Below are positions 27,913 to 37,014 of a stretch of DNA of 64,000 bases, piece after piece. This DNA is from Myroides odoratimimus. GTDB taxonomy: Bacteria > Bacteroidota > Bacteroidia > Flavobacteriales > Flavobacteriaceae. Both the position numbers and the translations under genes were made by a program. The DNA is taken from positions 1 to 64,000 of the forward strand of contig NZ_JACAKB010000002.1 in NCBI RefSeq assembly GCF_030326305.1, in the 5' to 3' direction. A model generated the notes under the pieces. It was not told where the DNA came from and did not search any database. It was given only the letters and a program-made list of their open reading frames with translations. Position 1 is the first letter of the stretch, and the number at the start of each line of letters is the position of its first letter.

Positions 27913-29889
27913 TTATTTATTTAAAGGTATATTAATTGTTATGGAAGTCCCATATTTAACATTACTATCTATTTCTATACTTCCTTTGAGTTTTTCTAAA
28001 CGCTCTCTTATATTGCGCAGTCCTATCCCTTGTTTCTTAACATTGGCAAACCCAACGCCATTATCATGAATAAGAATATTGAGGTGGTCATCGTGTTTGG
28101 TCAATTGTACCTCAGCACTTGAAGCCTTAGCATGCTTAACGATATTATTGACCAACTCTTGAACGATGCGATATGCACCAGCCAATACATCATCTGTCAA
28201 CTTATTAATTTCTGTCTCTGGAAAAAAATAAGCTTTAATTGTCAAATTATTTTTCTGACTTACAGTATCGACGTATTCTTTCAAAAAACTACTAAATCCA
28301 ATTGAAGAGAAAGCCAGTGGATGCAATTGATGCGATAGCAAACGCAGATCCTTACACGCATTGTTAATTGCTTCTTGCAAACGCTTAGTTTGTTCTCCCG
28401 TATCTTGCTGAGAGAAATGATGTTCAAAAGCAATCTTAATTCCTGCTAAATCACTTCCTATTCCATCGTGTAACTCTCGTGCTAATCGAGCTCTTTCTTC
28501 CTCTTGTCCTTTCTGATAGCGCTCGATCATAGAAATTTTATGATCTTTAACCATCTCATTAATCTTGTGATTCGCATTTTTCTCAACCTCCACCTGTAGT
28601 TGTCTTTGCACTTTCAAACGTTGTAGATAAAAATACATCACAATAATAAAGAGAATTGACACCAAAATAAAACCAATGATAAAAGTATTACGAAGTTGTT
28701 TCTGACGAATGACAGCTTGCTCTACTTCTCTAAGCTCTACTTCTTTTAATTCTTGCTCCTTCTCCAGCAACTCTATTTTAGTTTCCTTTAATTCCGTTTC
28801 ATATTGTTGTTGCAGATCTGCTAAATGCTTCTCTTTCTCAATACTATTAAATTTTGTATTATCGATTATACTTCGATATAAATAATTATATGCTTTTTCA
28901 TATTGTTTTTGATCTGCATATAGGGAACCTAAATTCAAAAAAAAGTTAGTATTATAGGCTAATATAGAACGTTCTTCAGTAATACTCAATGCTCTCTCAA
29001 AATACTTAATTGCTTTCTTTGTATTCCCTACTTTACTCTCACACACTCCTAAATCATTCAATACAATAGCCATATCAGTGACATAATTTAACTCTTCAAG
29101 AAGCTTATAAGTATTCTCCAAGTGAGGTATAGCCTCTTTAAACTTATGCTGTTCTACTAATAGTTGAGCAAGGTTAATTTTAACATAGGCCTCCACTGTT
29201 TTATTTCCTTCCTCTTGACGAAACTTTAATACAGTCATATAATGCTCCCTAGCTTGATCAAACTTACGCTGCTCTTTCAAAATATTTGCGTAGTTAAACA
29301 ATGTAGTCAATACCCCATCGGTATCCTCAATAGATTTATACAAATCATTCGCTCTTTTCAAGCTCTCTATAGCCTTATCATATTCATCCTTTTGTATATA
29401 TAGTGTAGCAACATTCTGATACGCATTTGCCTCTTGAAGTACATCGTCTACAGCTCTAGCTTTTTCAATACATATCATAAAGCTCTCCATTGCCTTGGAG
29501 TATAGCGATAAATTCTTATAACTAAGTGCTAATAGATTATAAGCAGCAGGTAAACCTTGCTCCATTTTTAATTTCTCTAAGGATTCAATAGTCTTCAATG
29601 CATATTCTATAGACTTCTTATAATCTCCATTAATAGAATTCAAATTTCCTAAAGAATAATAAGCACGAGCTTTTTCCTTCTCTAAGTTATGCTTTTCACT
29701 TAAAGCTAACCAAGCAAATGCGGCCTTTCTAGCTTCAAGTGGTTTGGAATATACATTCTGGGAATACACTTTCGATAATGAGTCAATAGTAACTCTCACT
29801 GGTTGCTGTGCAATACCCTTTGTGAAAATAAAAAAGATTACTAATTGAAAAATTAAAGTTACTCTACTATCACGATTAGATAAATTCAA
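27913..29889 (-). CDS. TPR sensor histidine kinase (HisKA_3 type)
   Basis: A 658-residue membrane sensor. A signal peptide ends near GIAQQ, then about 370 residues of TPR units (e.g. AYYSLGNLNSINGDYKKSIE, ALNDLGVCESKVGNTKKAIK-like) in the periplasm, a coiled coil, one membrane helix (TFIIGFILVSILFIIVMYF), the HisKA_3 dimerisation box with phospho-His in ARELHDGIGSDLAG, and an HATPase domain (VNNIVKHAKAS, IHDNGVGF, GIGLRNIRERLEKL). Partner of the NarL-type regulator 3 bp downstream. Such TPR kinases are common in Bacteroidota; the signal is unknown. Confidence 0.93.
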   Translation of the reverse strand: MNLSNRDSRVTLIFQLVIFFIFTKGIAQQPVRVTIDSLSKVYSQNVYSKPLEARKAAFAWLALSEKHNLEKEKARAYYSLGNLNSINGDYKKSIEYALKTIESLEKLKMEQGLPAAYNLLALSYKNLSLYSKAMESFMICIEKARAVDDVLQEANAYQNVATLYIQKDEYDKAIESLKRANDLYKSIEDTDGVLTTLFNYANILKEQRKFDQAREHYMTVLKFRQEEGNKTVEAYVKINLAQLLVEQHKFKEAIPHLENTYKLLEELNYVTDMAIVLNDLGVCESKVGNTKKAIKYFERALSITEERSILAYNTNFFLNLGSLYADQKQYEKAYNYLYRSIIDNTKFNSIEKEKHLADLQQQYETELKETKIELLEKEQELKEVELREVEQAVIRQKQLRNTFIIGFILVSILFIIVMYFYLQRLKVQRQLQVEVEKNANHKINEMVKDHKISMIERYQKGQEEERARLARELHDGIGSDLAGIKIAFEHHFSQQDTGEQTKRLQEAINNACKDLRLLSHQLHPLAFSSIGFSSFLKEYVDTVSQKNNLTIKAYFFPETEINKLTDDVLAGAYRIVQELVNNIVKHAKASSAEVQLTKHDDHLNILIHDNGVGFANVKKQGIGLRNIRERLEKLKGSIEIDSNVKYGTSITINIPLNK

Positions 29890-30175
29890 AACAATTTTGT
29901 ATTAATTTCTTATTATTTGCCGCATTCTTTTTAACTAAAATAGCAAAATAAAGCAACAAAAAAACATATGCTTCTGAGGCTTTATAGAAGACAAAACTAC
30001 AATTTTTAACCTTTAAAAAAATGAAAGTTTACTAGAAATAAAAACTCCAAAAACATCTTCTTTTTAATTCTAAACAACGAAAAACACAGAATAAAACCAC
30101 AAAAAATACTAAATATTATGTATATTCGAAACAAAAACAATAAAACTATATTTTTAATACATAAAAACAAAAATT

Positions 30176-32191
30176 ATGTCTAAATTTCCTAGAATACGTA
30201 CAACCTTGAGTAAAGGTGTTATTCTACCAAGTTTAATTTTTATTATTGGAGTCAGTTTACTTGCTGCAATTTTTCCACAGATAACCAATGAGCTATTAAA
30301 CGTAATCAAAACATTCATCTTTGTTAACCTCAATTGGATATATGTATGGTCTGTAACTATATTTATTATCTTCTTGATTTATTTAATGGCCAGTAAATAC
30401 GGTAATATTCGCTTAGGAAGAAATAATAGTAAACCCGATTATTCCTTCTTTTCATGGATATCAATGTTATTCGCTGCTGGTATGGGGATTGGGCTAATGT
30501 ACTTCAGTGTTGCTGAGCCGATCCAACACTATTCAAATGAAGTTTTCAGTAACAATACCGCACTACAACGCGCACAAGATGCACAGATGTACACCTTCTT
30601 TCACTGGGGAATACACGCATGGGCTATTTATGCTATTGTTGGTCTAGCACTATCTTATTTTGCTTATAGATATCGTTTACCGCTATCTCTAAGAAGTTGT
30701 TTTTATCCTCTTTTAAAAGATAAAATAAAAGGTAAATGGGGAAATATGATTGACGTATTTGCCTTGTGTAGTACCTTCTTTGGTATTACAACAACATTAG
30801 GTTTTGGTGTTGTACAGATTAACTCTGGACTTCAAACCTTAAATATTTTACCTGAAAACAGCTTTATCTATCAAGTACTTATTGTAGCTGTATTAGTATC
30901 TCTATCTATTATCTCTGCTGTTAGTGGATTAGACAAAGGTGTAAAACTACTAAGTAGTATCAATATCATTGCTGTAGTCGTATTGCTTGTTTTCGTACTC
31001 GCTTTAGGCCCTACCGTTTATTTAATTGGAAGCTTTACAGAAGGTATTGGTAATTATATATCAAACTTCTTTACCATGACTTTTAGTACACACTCCTTTA
31101 ATGATAAAACACAACCCTGGTTTTATGACTGGACTATCCTATACTGGGCATGGTGGATCTCATGGTCTCCATATGTTGGATTGTTTATTGCTAAAATCTC
31201 TAAAGGACGTACTATTCGTGAATATATTGCTGCAGTATTATTACTACCGACACTATTCAACTTTATTTGGATGTCTGTATTCGGGAATAGTGCCATTTGG
31301 TTTGATATGAATGTAGCTGATGGTGCATTGAGTACTATTGCTAACAACCCAGATGCGTTGATGTTTGAGTTTTTAGCGTACTTACCTCTAAGTTCAATTA
31401 CTAGCTTCTTAACTATATCAATTATCATCATATTTTTTGTTACTTCTGCAGACTCAGGAATGTTTGTAATGAACAGTATATCAACCAAGAATGCTAGAAT
31501 ATCCCCTAAATGGCAAACTATTGGATGGGGAGTATTACTAGCTGTATTAGCTTTGTTATTGTTAAACGCAGGTGGATTAGGTGCATTACAAAGCATGACC
31601 TTAATTACAGCTCTTCCATTCTCTATTATAATGCTATTATTTATCGTAAGCTTGATCAAAGCACTAGTTATCGATAAAAAATATTATGAAACTGACTTTT
31701 CTACTACAACGGTTACATGGTCAGGAGATTCATGGAAAGAGCGATTAAAACAAATTGTATCCTTTGACGATAAAGAATCTGTACACAAATTTATTGATAC
31801 GACAGTCAAAGAAGCCTTTAAAGAGCTAGAAACCGAATTTGCTAAAAATAATATTGATGCTGTTATCAATACTTATGAAGGTCCTTATCGACTAGAAATT
31901 GAGATTAAACACGACTTGGTAAATAACTTTATTTACGGTGTCAAAACAGAGTCTAAAATGGTTTCTGATTACTTATTATCAGAAGAAAACTTACCTGATA
32001 TTAACGATAATAAAACCTTTTATCCAAAAGCTTATTTTGGTGATTATAGACAAGGTTATGATGTTCACATCTTTACTAAAAATGAGCTAATTTCTGACGT
32101 ATTAAAACACTATGAACGATTCCTTGAAATTATATCTGAAGAGAAAAATGAAATGTTTATCAGTAGTGATTCCAATCATCGTTTAAGATAA
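30176..32191 (+). CDS. betT: BCCT family betaine/carnitine/choline transporter
   Basis: A 671-residue secondary transporter with about 12 membrane segments, including the BCCT signatures GMGIGLMYFSVAEPIQHY and YWAWWISWSPYVGLFIAKIS (tryptophan-rich segment that lines the quaternary-amine site). The C-terminal ~170 residues are hydrophilic, as in E. coli BetT-type members, where this tail tunes osmotic activation. It probably imports glycine betaine, choline or a similar compatible solute; which one cannot be read from sequence. A strong terminator follows directly. No betaine-synthesis genes are adjacent. The symbol is a family-level suggestion. Confidence 0.9.
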   Translation: MSKFPRIRTTLSKGVILPSLIFIIGVSLLAAIFPQITNELLNVIKTFIFVNLNWIYVWSVTIFIIFLIYLMASKYGNIRLGRNNSKPDYSFFSWISMLFAAGMGIGLMYFSVAEPIQHYSNEVFSNNTALQRAQDAQMYTFFHWGIHAWAIYAIVGLALSYFAYRYRLPLSLRSCFYPLLKDKIKGKWGNMIDVFALCSTFFGITTTLGFGVVQINSGLQTLNILPENSFIYQVLIVAVLVSLSIISAVSGLDKGVKLLSSINIIAVVVLLVFVLALGPTVYLIGSFTEGIGNYISNFFTMTFSTHSFNDKTQPWFYDWTILYWAWWISWSPYVGLFIAKISKGRTIREYIAAVLLLPTLFNFIWMSVFGNSAIWFDMNVADGALSTIANNPDALMFEFLAYLPLSSITSFLTISIIIIFFVTSADSGMFVMNSISTKNARISPKWQTIGWGVLLAVLALLLLNAGGLGALQSMTLITALPFSIIMLLFIVSLIKALVIDKKYYETDFSTTTVTWSGDSWKERLKQIVSFDDKESVHKFIDTTVKEAFKELETEFAKNNIDAVINTYEGPYRLEIEIKHDLVNNFIYGVKTESKMVSDYLLSEENLPDINDNKTFYPKAYFGDYRQGYDVHIFTKNELISDVLKHYERFLEIISEEKNEMFISSDSNHRLR

Positions 32192-32221
32192 TATATTACT
32201 AGTCAACTTATTCTAGTATCA

Positions 32222-32262
32222 AAAAAGAACCATATTAGCTTAAAGTTAATATGGTTCTTTTT
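32222..32262. terminator. terminator after the BCCT gene
   Basis: Arms AAAAAGAACCATATTA and TAATATGGTTCTTTTT pair perfectly (16 bp) around a 9-nt loop, 30 bp after the BCCT stop, with T-runs suitable for termination in both directions. Confidence 0.9.
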
Positions 32263-32267
32263 ATATA

Positions 32268-32499
32268 TTACAAATCAATGAACTGAGTATTTGGATGAAA
32301 GCGTTTCCAAGAAAACCAATACTCATCAGACAGCCGGATGAGAACTAAATTCTGCTTTTTGTCTCCCGAGAGATACTTTCCATTCAAATCCCAACGTTGA
32401 AAACCATTATCTGCTGTAATACATCTAGCTGATAAATCTAACGCTAAATCCTGCTTGTGATCCCATCTAAAAGCAGTTACATTGTTTTGGTGAGCTACT
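32268..32499 (-). pseudogene. C-terminal relic of a DUF3179 family gene
   Basis: Reading the minus strand up to the stop at 32268 gives about 76 codons without a plausible start. They match the end of DUF3179 proteins: VAHQNNVTAFRWD, then TADNGFQRWDLNGKYLSGD and SDEYWFSWKRFHPNTQFI, corresponding to the family pattern '(G)xxWDxxGxxxxG...YWFAWxxFHPxT'. The DUF3179 body (usually 300 residues or more) is absent; the upstream part has been replaced by the terminator of the DUF389 gene. It is therefore a degraded 3' fragment. Confidence 0.75.
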
Positions 32500-32508
32500 A
32501 AAAAAAAA

Positions 32509-32539
32509 GCCCCCTACTCAAAAAAATAAGTAAGGAGCT
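32509..32539 (-). terminator. terminator after the nhaA-DUF389 operon
   Basis: On the minus strand AGCTCCTTACTT and AGTAGGGGGCT form an imperfect stem followed by a run of nine T. It lies just after the DUF389 stop and overlaps the 5' limit of the DUF3179 relic. Confidence 0.7.
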
Positions 32540-32564
32540 CTTTGCGATGTTTTTAATTACTAAG

Positions 32565-33887
32565 CTACTCTTTAGTATATACAGCCGGCTGGTATGTATT
32601 CACTACTAAAACAGTATCTACTTGTAATCGAGCTTTTAACCAATTCGTGATACGTATCTTCTCCGAATTTATAGGTGCAACACTATCTTTATACATTAAC
32701 ACCCAATCAACTTGACTAGTTGTATCGGTTAGATTTCGCTCTACTTTACCTAAAGATACTTGTTCAAGTGATGGGAACAATACTCCGATCTCTCTCACCA
32801 AACCAGGCTCGCTCACTTTGTACTTAGCTAACTCGCGCTTTAAATCATTAATAATAACGTCTTTCTCGGATAGGTTACTATTTTGTTTATTGATTTCCTT
32901 CATGATTTCAGACTTGATATCTTGCTCATCTTGCTTGAAGGTCAAAGCTACATTATCTATCCCTTTTTCCTGTAAAAGTCGATTATACATCTCTATATTC
33001 TCTTTAGACAATTTCTTATCCAAAAAGGCTAACTCTACCTTACGTGGCGAGGTATTATAATTAATTTTTTTATAGATAACTGTTACCCCTCTAGCAGTAA
33101 ACTCTGTATTGATAAACTCCTCAACAGTCTTGGTAAATTTCTTCTCATTGAATAGATTATAGGCCAAGTAAAAACTTGGTATAATCAACACTAAAATCAA
33201 TAAACTAATACCGTATCGCATACGTTTCTCCTTTTTTGTATCTAGTGCAGTCGCTGTAGGATATTTCAAGTATTTAATTACTAAGAACGTCGCTATACAA
33301 ATAAAGAAACAGTTAATCATATACAGATAAAATGCTCCTAAAAAATAACTAAAATTAAAAGTTGCTAAACCATATCCTGCAGTACATAAAGGAGGCATTA
33401 AGGCTGTAGCAATCGCTACTCCTGGAATAGGATTTCCTTTCTCTACTCGAGTAATTGAAATCACCCCCACTAATCCACCAAAAAAAGCAATCAACACATC
33501 ATAAATCGTCGGTGCAGTACGAGCAAGTAATTCTGATTGTACATCTTTAAATGGGCTTAAATAAAAATAAACTGAAGATACAACCAAACTTACAATTGTA
33601 GCTATAACCAAGCTTTTAATAGAAATCTTCAGTAATAAAAAGTTATAGGTACCAAGTGCAAAACCAGCTCCTACAATTGGTCCCATCAATGGTGAGATCA
33701 ACATAGCTCCAATTACCACCGCTGTAGAATTTACATTTAACCCTATCGACGCAATGATAATTGCACATGCCAAAATCCAAAGATTTGATCCTTTAAAAGC
33801 AATATTTGCTACTATATTTTCAAGGACTTTTTCGCCCTTCTCCTCACCTTTGTGAAGATTGATGTAATCAAAAAACTTACTAGTCAT
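32565..33887 (-). CDS. DUF389 family membrane protein
   Basis: A 440-residue protein of the TIGR00341/DUF389 family. The N-terminal half has six or so membrane segments, including SNLWILACAIIIASIGLNVN and GAMLISPLMGPIVGAGFALG with the conserved MLISPLMGPI motif and PPLCTAGYGLA. The C-terminal ~190 residues are a soluble, partly coiled-coil region. Function unknown; family members are often found near transporters. It lies 8 bp downstream of nhaA, so it is probably translated with it and may serve ion homeostasis. Confidence 0.9.
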   Translation of the reverse strand: MTSKFFDYINLHKGEEKGEKVLENIVANIAFKGSNLWILACAIIIASIGLNVNSTAVVIGAMLISPLMGPIVGAGFALGTYNFLLLKISIKSLVIATIVSLVVSSVYFYLSPFKDVQSELLARTAPTIYDVLIAFFGGLVGVISITRVEKGNPIPGVAIATALMPPLCTAGYGLATFNFSYFLGAFYLYMINCFFICIATFLVIKYLKYPTATALDTKKEKRMRYGISLLILVLIIPSFYLAYNLFNEKKFTKTVEEFINTEFTARGVTVIYKKINYNTSPRKVELAFLDKKLSKENIEMYNRLLQEKGIDNVALTFKQDEQDIKSEIMKEINKQNSNLSEKDVIINDLKRELAKYKVSEPGLVREIGVLFPSLEQVSLGKVERNLTDTTSQVDWVLMYKDSVAPINSEKIRITNWLKARLQVDTVLVVNTYQPAVYTKE

Positions 33888-33895
33888 TTAAAACA

Positions 33896-35218
33896 TTATT
33901 TCGTTGACTTACTCAATACCATATAGCCTAGCACACCACCAATGATGGATGCTACAAAAATACCTATCTTCGCTTGAGTCATGTACTCCTCATTAGTAAA
34001 TGCTAACGAAGTTACAAACAAAGACATTGTGAATCCAATAGAAGCTAGCAAACCTAATCCTAATAGATTTTTCACATTCATTCCTTCAGGGAAAGGAGCT
34101 ACTTTTAATTTCACTAAAAGCACTGTAAATCCAACTACTCCAACTACTTTCCCTACTAATAAGCCAAGAGCTACACCAAGAGCTACATTAGTACTAAACA
34201 AGTGATCCATATCAATATCTAAAGATACCCCAGCATTAGCTAAAGCGAATATAGGGATAATTAGATAGGTTACCATCGGATGCATCATATGTTCTAAACG
34301 TTGTAATGGAGGAGTAGCAGCACTACTTGTATGCTCAATCTCTTCTAAGATATGCAATTGTTCGTTTGTTAATGTCGGAATTTTATCATTGGGATCAATG
34401 CCTCTAAACCTATCTAACAAACCTTGCATCTTATCGCCATATACTTTCTCGCTAATTCTCACATTTGCAGGAATTGTAAAAGCAGCTAATACTGCTGCAA
34501 TTGTCGCATGTACTCCTGAAAGCAAAAATGCTGTCCAAACTCCACCAATACCCAAGATTGCATAAAACATAATATTTCTAACTCCCATTTTATTTCCCAA
34601 ATACATCACTAATAAAATAGCAGCACCAATGATTAAATGTAACATAGAAATCTCAGAGGTATAAAAGAATGCAATCACAAGTACCGCTCCTAAGTCATCT
34701 ACAATCGCCAATGCAGTTAAGAAAACCTTTAATGTCAAGGGTATACGACTACCCAATAAATACAAGACTCCTAAGGCAAAAGCAATATCTGTTGCCATCG
34801 GAATTCCCCATCCATTAGACATCTCTCCACTTGGATTTAGAAAAAAATAAATACCCGCAGGAACAATCATTCCTCCTAATGCAGCTCCAATAGGAAGCAT
34901 TGCTTTACGTGGGTTTGATAATTCTCCAGCTACAATCTCTCTTTTTAACTCTAGCCCTACAACAAAGAAAAAGATAGCCATTAACCCATCATTAATCCAG
35001 TGGTGAATACTATATTCAAAGAAGCTATTGCCTGCCCATTGAAAACCAAATTTATACTCTAATATGTGATGGTACTGTTCTTTAAATGATGTATTTGCTA
35101 ATATTAACGCTATAATCACACTTATACCTAGAACGATCCCTCCAGATTTTTCTTGTTGCATAAATCGCTGTATCGGTGATACCATCCTCTCAATAGGTGT
35201 TTTGTCCAATTGCCTCAT
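33896..35218 (-). CDS. nhaA: Na+/H+ antiporter NhaA
   Basis: A 440-residue inner-membrane antiporter with about 12 helices. NhaA signatures are present: GWGIPMATDIAFALGVL, LALAIVDDLGAVLVIAFFY with the ion-binding Asp pair, and the large hydrophilic insertion (YGDKMQGLLDRFRGIDPNDK) found in many Bacteroidota NhaA proteins. It exchanges internal Na+ or Li+ for external H+. First gene of a two-gene operon with DUF389. Its upstream region contains a perfect inverted repeat at 35353-35400. Confidence 0.93.
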   Translation of the reverse strand: MRQLDKTPIERMVSPIQRFMQQEKSGGIVLGISVIIALILANTSFKEQYHHILEYKFGFQWAGNSFFEYSIHHWINDGLMAIFFFVVGLELKREIVAGELSNPRKAMLPIGAALGGMIVPAGIYFFLNPSGEMSNGWGIPMATDIAFALGVLYLLGSRIPLTLKVFLTALAIVDDLGAVLVIAFFYTSEISMLHLIIGAAILLVMYLGNKMGVRNIMFYAILGIGGVWTAFLLSGVHATIAAVLAAFTIPANVRISEKVYGDKMQGLLDRFRGIDPNDKIPTLTNEQLHILEEIEHTSSAATPPLQRLEHMMHPMVTYLIIPIFALANAGVSLDIDMDHLFSTNVALGVALGLLVGKVVGVVGFTVLLVKLKVAPFPEGMNVKNLLGLGLLASIGFTMSLFVTSLAFTNEEYMTQAKIGIFVASIIGGVLGYMVLSKSTK

Positions 35219-35352
35219 AAAAATAACTCTTCTTTTTTAATGTTATACATAGTTTACAAACTCAAAAATAGAAAATTAATTTTGTTAGCTACTATACGAC
35301 AGTTATTTCTATGAATTCTTATCCTTATTTAACTTTTATAAGATTTTTACTA

Positions 35353-35400
35353 CTTAGATTCAACTAATAAATGCAACAGCATTTATTAGTTGAATCTAAG
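35353..35400. repeat. 22-bp perfect inverted repeat with 4-nt loop
   Basis: Arms 35353-35374 and 35379-35400 are exact reverse complements with loop AACA; each arm includes GATTCAACTAATAAATGC or its complement. It lies about 135 bp upstream of nhaA. No T-tract flanks it on either strand. Its shape resembles the palindrome at 475-528, but the sequence differs. Confidence 0.9.
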
Positions 35401-35784
35401 ATAGAATTAAAAATAGTTCAATCTTTTACTCCATAAAAATAGTTAACTAAAGCCAAATAGACACCCCGACAACCAAAAAACACCTTAACAAGTTTAGTAT
35501 TCCATAACAAAATACATCAAATTAAATTAGTTAACTAATAATATAAAACAAATACAACAAAACACTGAAAAACAAAATAAAAATAAACAAAAGCTAAAAC
35601 TAATATTTCTACTAAAATATTCGCTTCCATCAATCAAAAAAACAGATGATTATTTAACTTTTTAGTACTTTTTTAATACATTTAAAATCATTATATTTGA
35701 TTTTAACCTAATTTGCTAAGGTGAGCTATTAGGTGAGTTGGTTTTTTACAAAAAAGACAATAGGTTGATTTAAAGATATTTACG

Positions 35785-35813
35785 AGGAGTGGTTCGAATC
35801 CTGCCACCCCGAC
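35785..35813 (+). pseudogene. tRNA 3'-end remnant (T-loop and acceptor strand)
   Basis: GGTTCGAATCCTGCC followed by ACCCCGAC is the T-loop, 3' T-stem and acceptor 3' strand of a tRNA, most like tRNA-Pro of the CGGGGTG...CACCCCG class. The matching 5' acceptor (CGGGGTG), anticodon arm and 5' T-stem are missing; upstream there is only a weak D-arm-like GAGTTGGTT (35735-35743). A tRNA-style terminator follows at once. This looks like a destroyed tRNA gene or an attachment site left by an integrated element. Confidence 0.7.
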
Positions 35814-35846
35814 AAAAAGGAATCACTTAATAGTGGTTCCTTTTTT
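35814..35846 (+). terminator. terminator behind the tRNA remnant
   Basis: AAGGAATCACT, loop TAAT, AGTGGTTCCTT, then six T: a standard intrinsic terminator starting one base after the tRNA acceptor end, as is usual behind intact tRNA genes. Confidence 0.88.
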
Positions 35847-35921
35847 ATTTACACTCACTTTCTTATTCTACATTAACACCTCTTCATGAATCATTGAGTA
35901 TCTTCGTAATTATAATAAACA

Positions 35922-36398
35922 ATGACAATGACTAGACAAAATCCAGAAGAAATAGTTCAACAATTTGTAACTGCTTGGAATAAATACGATGCTAACTTAC
36001 TTGCTGATATTTTTGTAGATGATGCAGACTTTGTCAATGTCACAGGGTTATGGTGGCATAAAAAAGAAGATATTTTTAAAGCTCATGATTATGGCCTACG
36101 AGTAATTTTCAAAGAATCTACACTAATAATCAAAAGAACTAAGATCAGATACTTAACAGACACTATAGCTATTGTACATGCAAGACTACAATTAAGTAAT
36201 CAATCAGCACTAAAAGAAAATGAAACTCCTCAACTTAGAAACAATCTATTTATTTTCGTAACTCAGAAAATAGAAAACAATTGGTACTGTATAGCAGCTC
36301 AGAATGCCGAAATACAGAGTGGTAAAGAGACTTTTATTAAAAAGGAAGATGGTTCTTTTGAAGCAGTGAATTATAATCAATTTAAAAATAAAGACTAG
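35922..36398 (+). CDS. SgcJ/EcaC-like (SnoaL-fold) protein
   Basis: A 158-residue NTF2/SnoaL-like protein: an N-terminal helix (NPEEIVQQFVTAWNKYDANL) followed by the DIFVDDADFVNVTGLWW strand block and later strands ending in FVTQKIENNWYCIAAQNAEI. This layout fits the SgcJ/EcaC/DUF4440 group, which includes enzymes and ligand-binding proteins; no specific activity can be stated. It sits alone between the tRNA scar and a convergent AraC-type gene (1 bp between stops). Confidence 0.82.
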   Translation: MTMTRQNPEEIVQQFVTAWNKYDANLLADIFVDDADFVNVTGLWWHKKEDIFKAHDYGLRVIFKESTLIIKRTKIRYLTDTIAIVHARLQLSNQSALKENETPQLRNNLFIFVTQKIENNWYCIAAQNAEIQSGKETFIKKEDGSFEAVNYNQFKNKD

Positions 36399-36399
36399 T

Positions 36400-37014
36400 T
36401 TAAATATTACATCCTTCCATGGCCTTTTTCTGTTTTAACTCACTAATATACTCTGAAGGCAATACACCTGTATATTTTTTAAAATTAATCGTAAAACGAC
36501 TATGAGAAGCAAAACCGCTCTTATCTGCTAAATAACTTATCTTATACGTCAGATAATGTGGTTTAGTTGATAAAGTATCTACCATATAAGAAATCCTCAA
36601 TTCATTAATATACGTAGCAAAGTCTTTTTCTTTATACATATTAATATAGTAAGACACATAGCGATGATTAACTCCTAAACTAGCAGAAAGATTACTCAGT
36701 GATATTGATTTATCTAAGTATTTTTTTTGTTTCTCAAACTCTTTTATTTTTTGACACAGATAACTCTCCATGCCTATAGACATATAATTAGTTTGTATAT
36801 TAGAATCATCACTTATTTGTAGCATCTCTTCCTGTAAAGAAGAATCTCTAACTCTTCTTAGCAATCTTTTTGATTCTATTGAACTACTAAATAGTTTCTC
36901 ATTTATACTCCATATCATACTTTTCTTTAATAGAGAGGCACACTCCATTGTTCTATTGATGATAATACTTAAAAATAATAAGGTCTTCATATCTATACTT
37001 TTATCATTATTCAA
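36400..37014 (-). CDS. short AraC-type HTH protein
   Basis: 204 residues. The C-terminal ~110 residues are an AraC DNA-binding domain with two HTHs (ISLSNLSASLGVNHRYVSYY and ISYLADKSGFASHSRFTINFKKYTGVLPSEY). The N-terminal ~90 residues are short, charged and unlike the TPR plus membrane sensor half found in the usual Bacteroidota AraC proteins with this HTH type (often about 500 residues). It may be a truncated form. Directly convergent with the SnoaL-like gene. Confidence 0.8.
   Translation of the reverse strand: MNNDKSIDMKTLLFLSIIINRTMECASLLKKSMIWSINEKLFSSSIESKRLLRRVRDSSLQEEMLQISDDSNIQTNYMSIGMESYLCQKIKEFEKQKKYLDKSISLSNLSASLGVNHRYVSYYINMYKEKDFATYINELRISYMVDTLSTKPHYLTYKISYLADKSGFASHSRFTINFKKYTGVLPSEYISELKQKKAMEGCNI

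Larger units (their letters stand above)
35219..35921. other. gene-poor stretch with hairpin and tRNA scar
   Basis: Very AT-rich sequence without coding potential. It holds, in order, the nhaA leader, a 22-bp perfect inverted repeat (35353-35400), about 300 bp of adenine-rich sequence in which I see nothing, a broken tRNA 3' end with its terminator (35785-35846), and the leader of the SnoaL-like gene. Confidence 0.7.

Noticed and set aside
31123-31659. 178-codon frame opposite the BCCT gene
   Set aside because: Lies fully within a clear transporter gene on the other strand; no domain or start signal.
35717-35813. Complete tRNA gene
   Set aside because: Only the 3' end fits; the 5' acceptor strand, anticodon arm and 5' T-stem do not pair.
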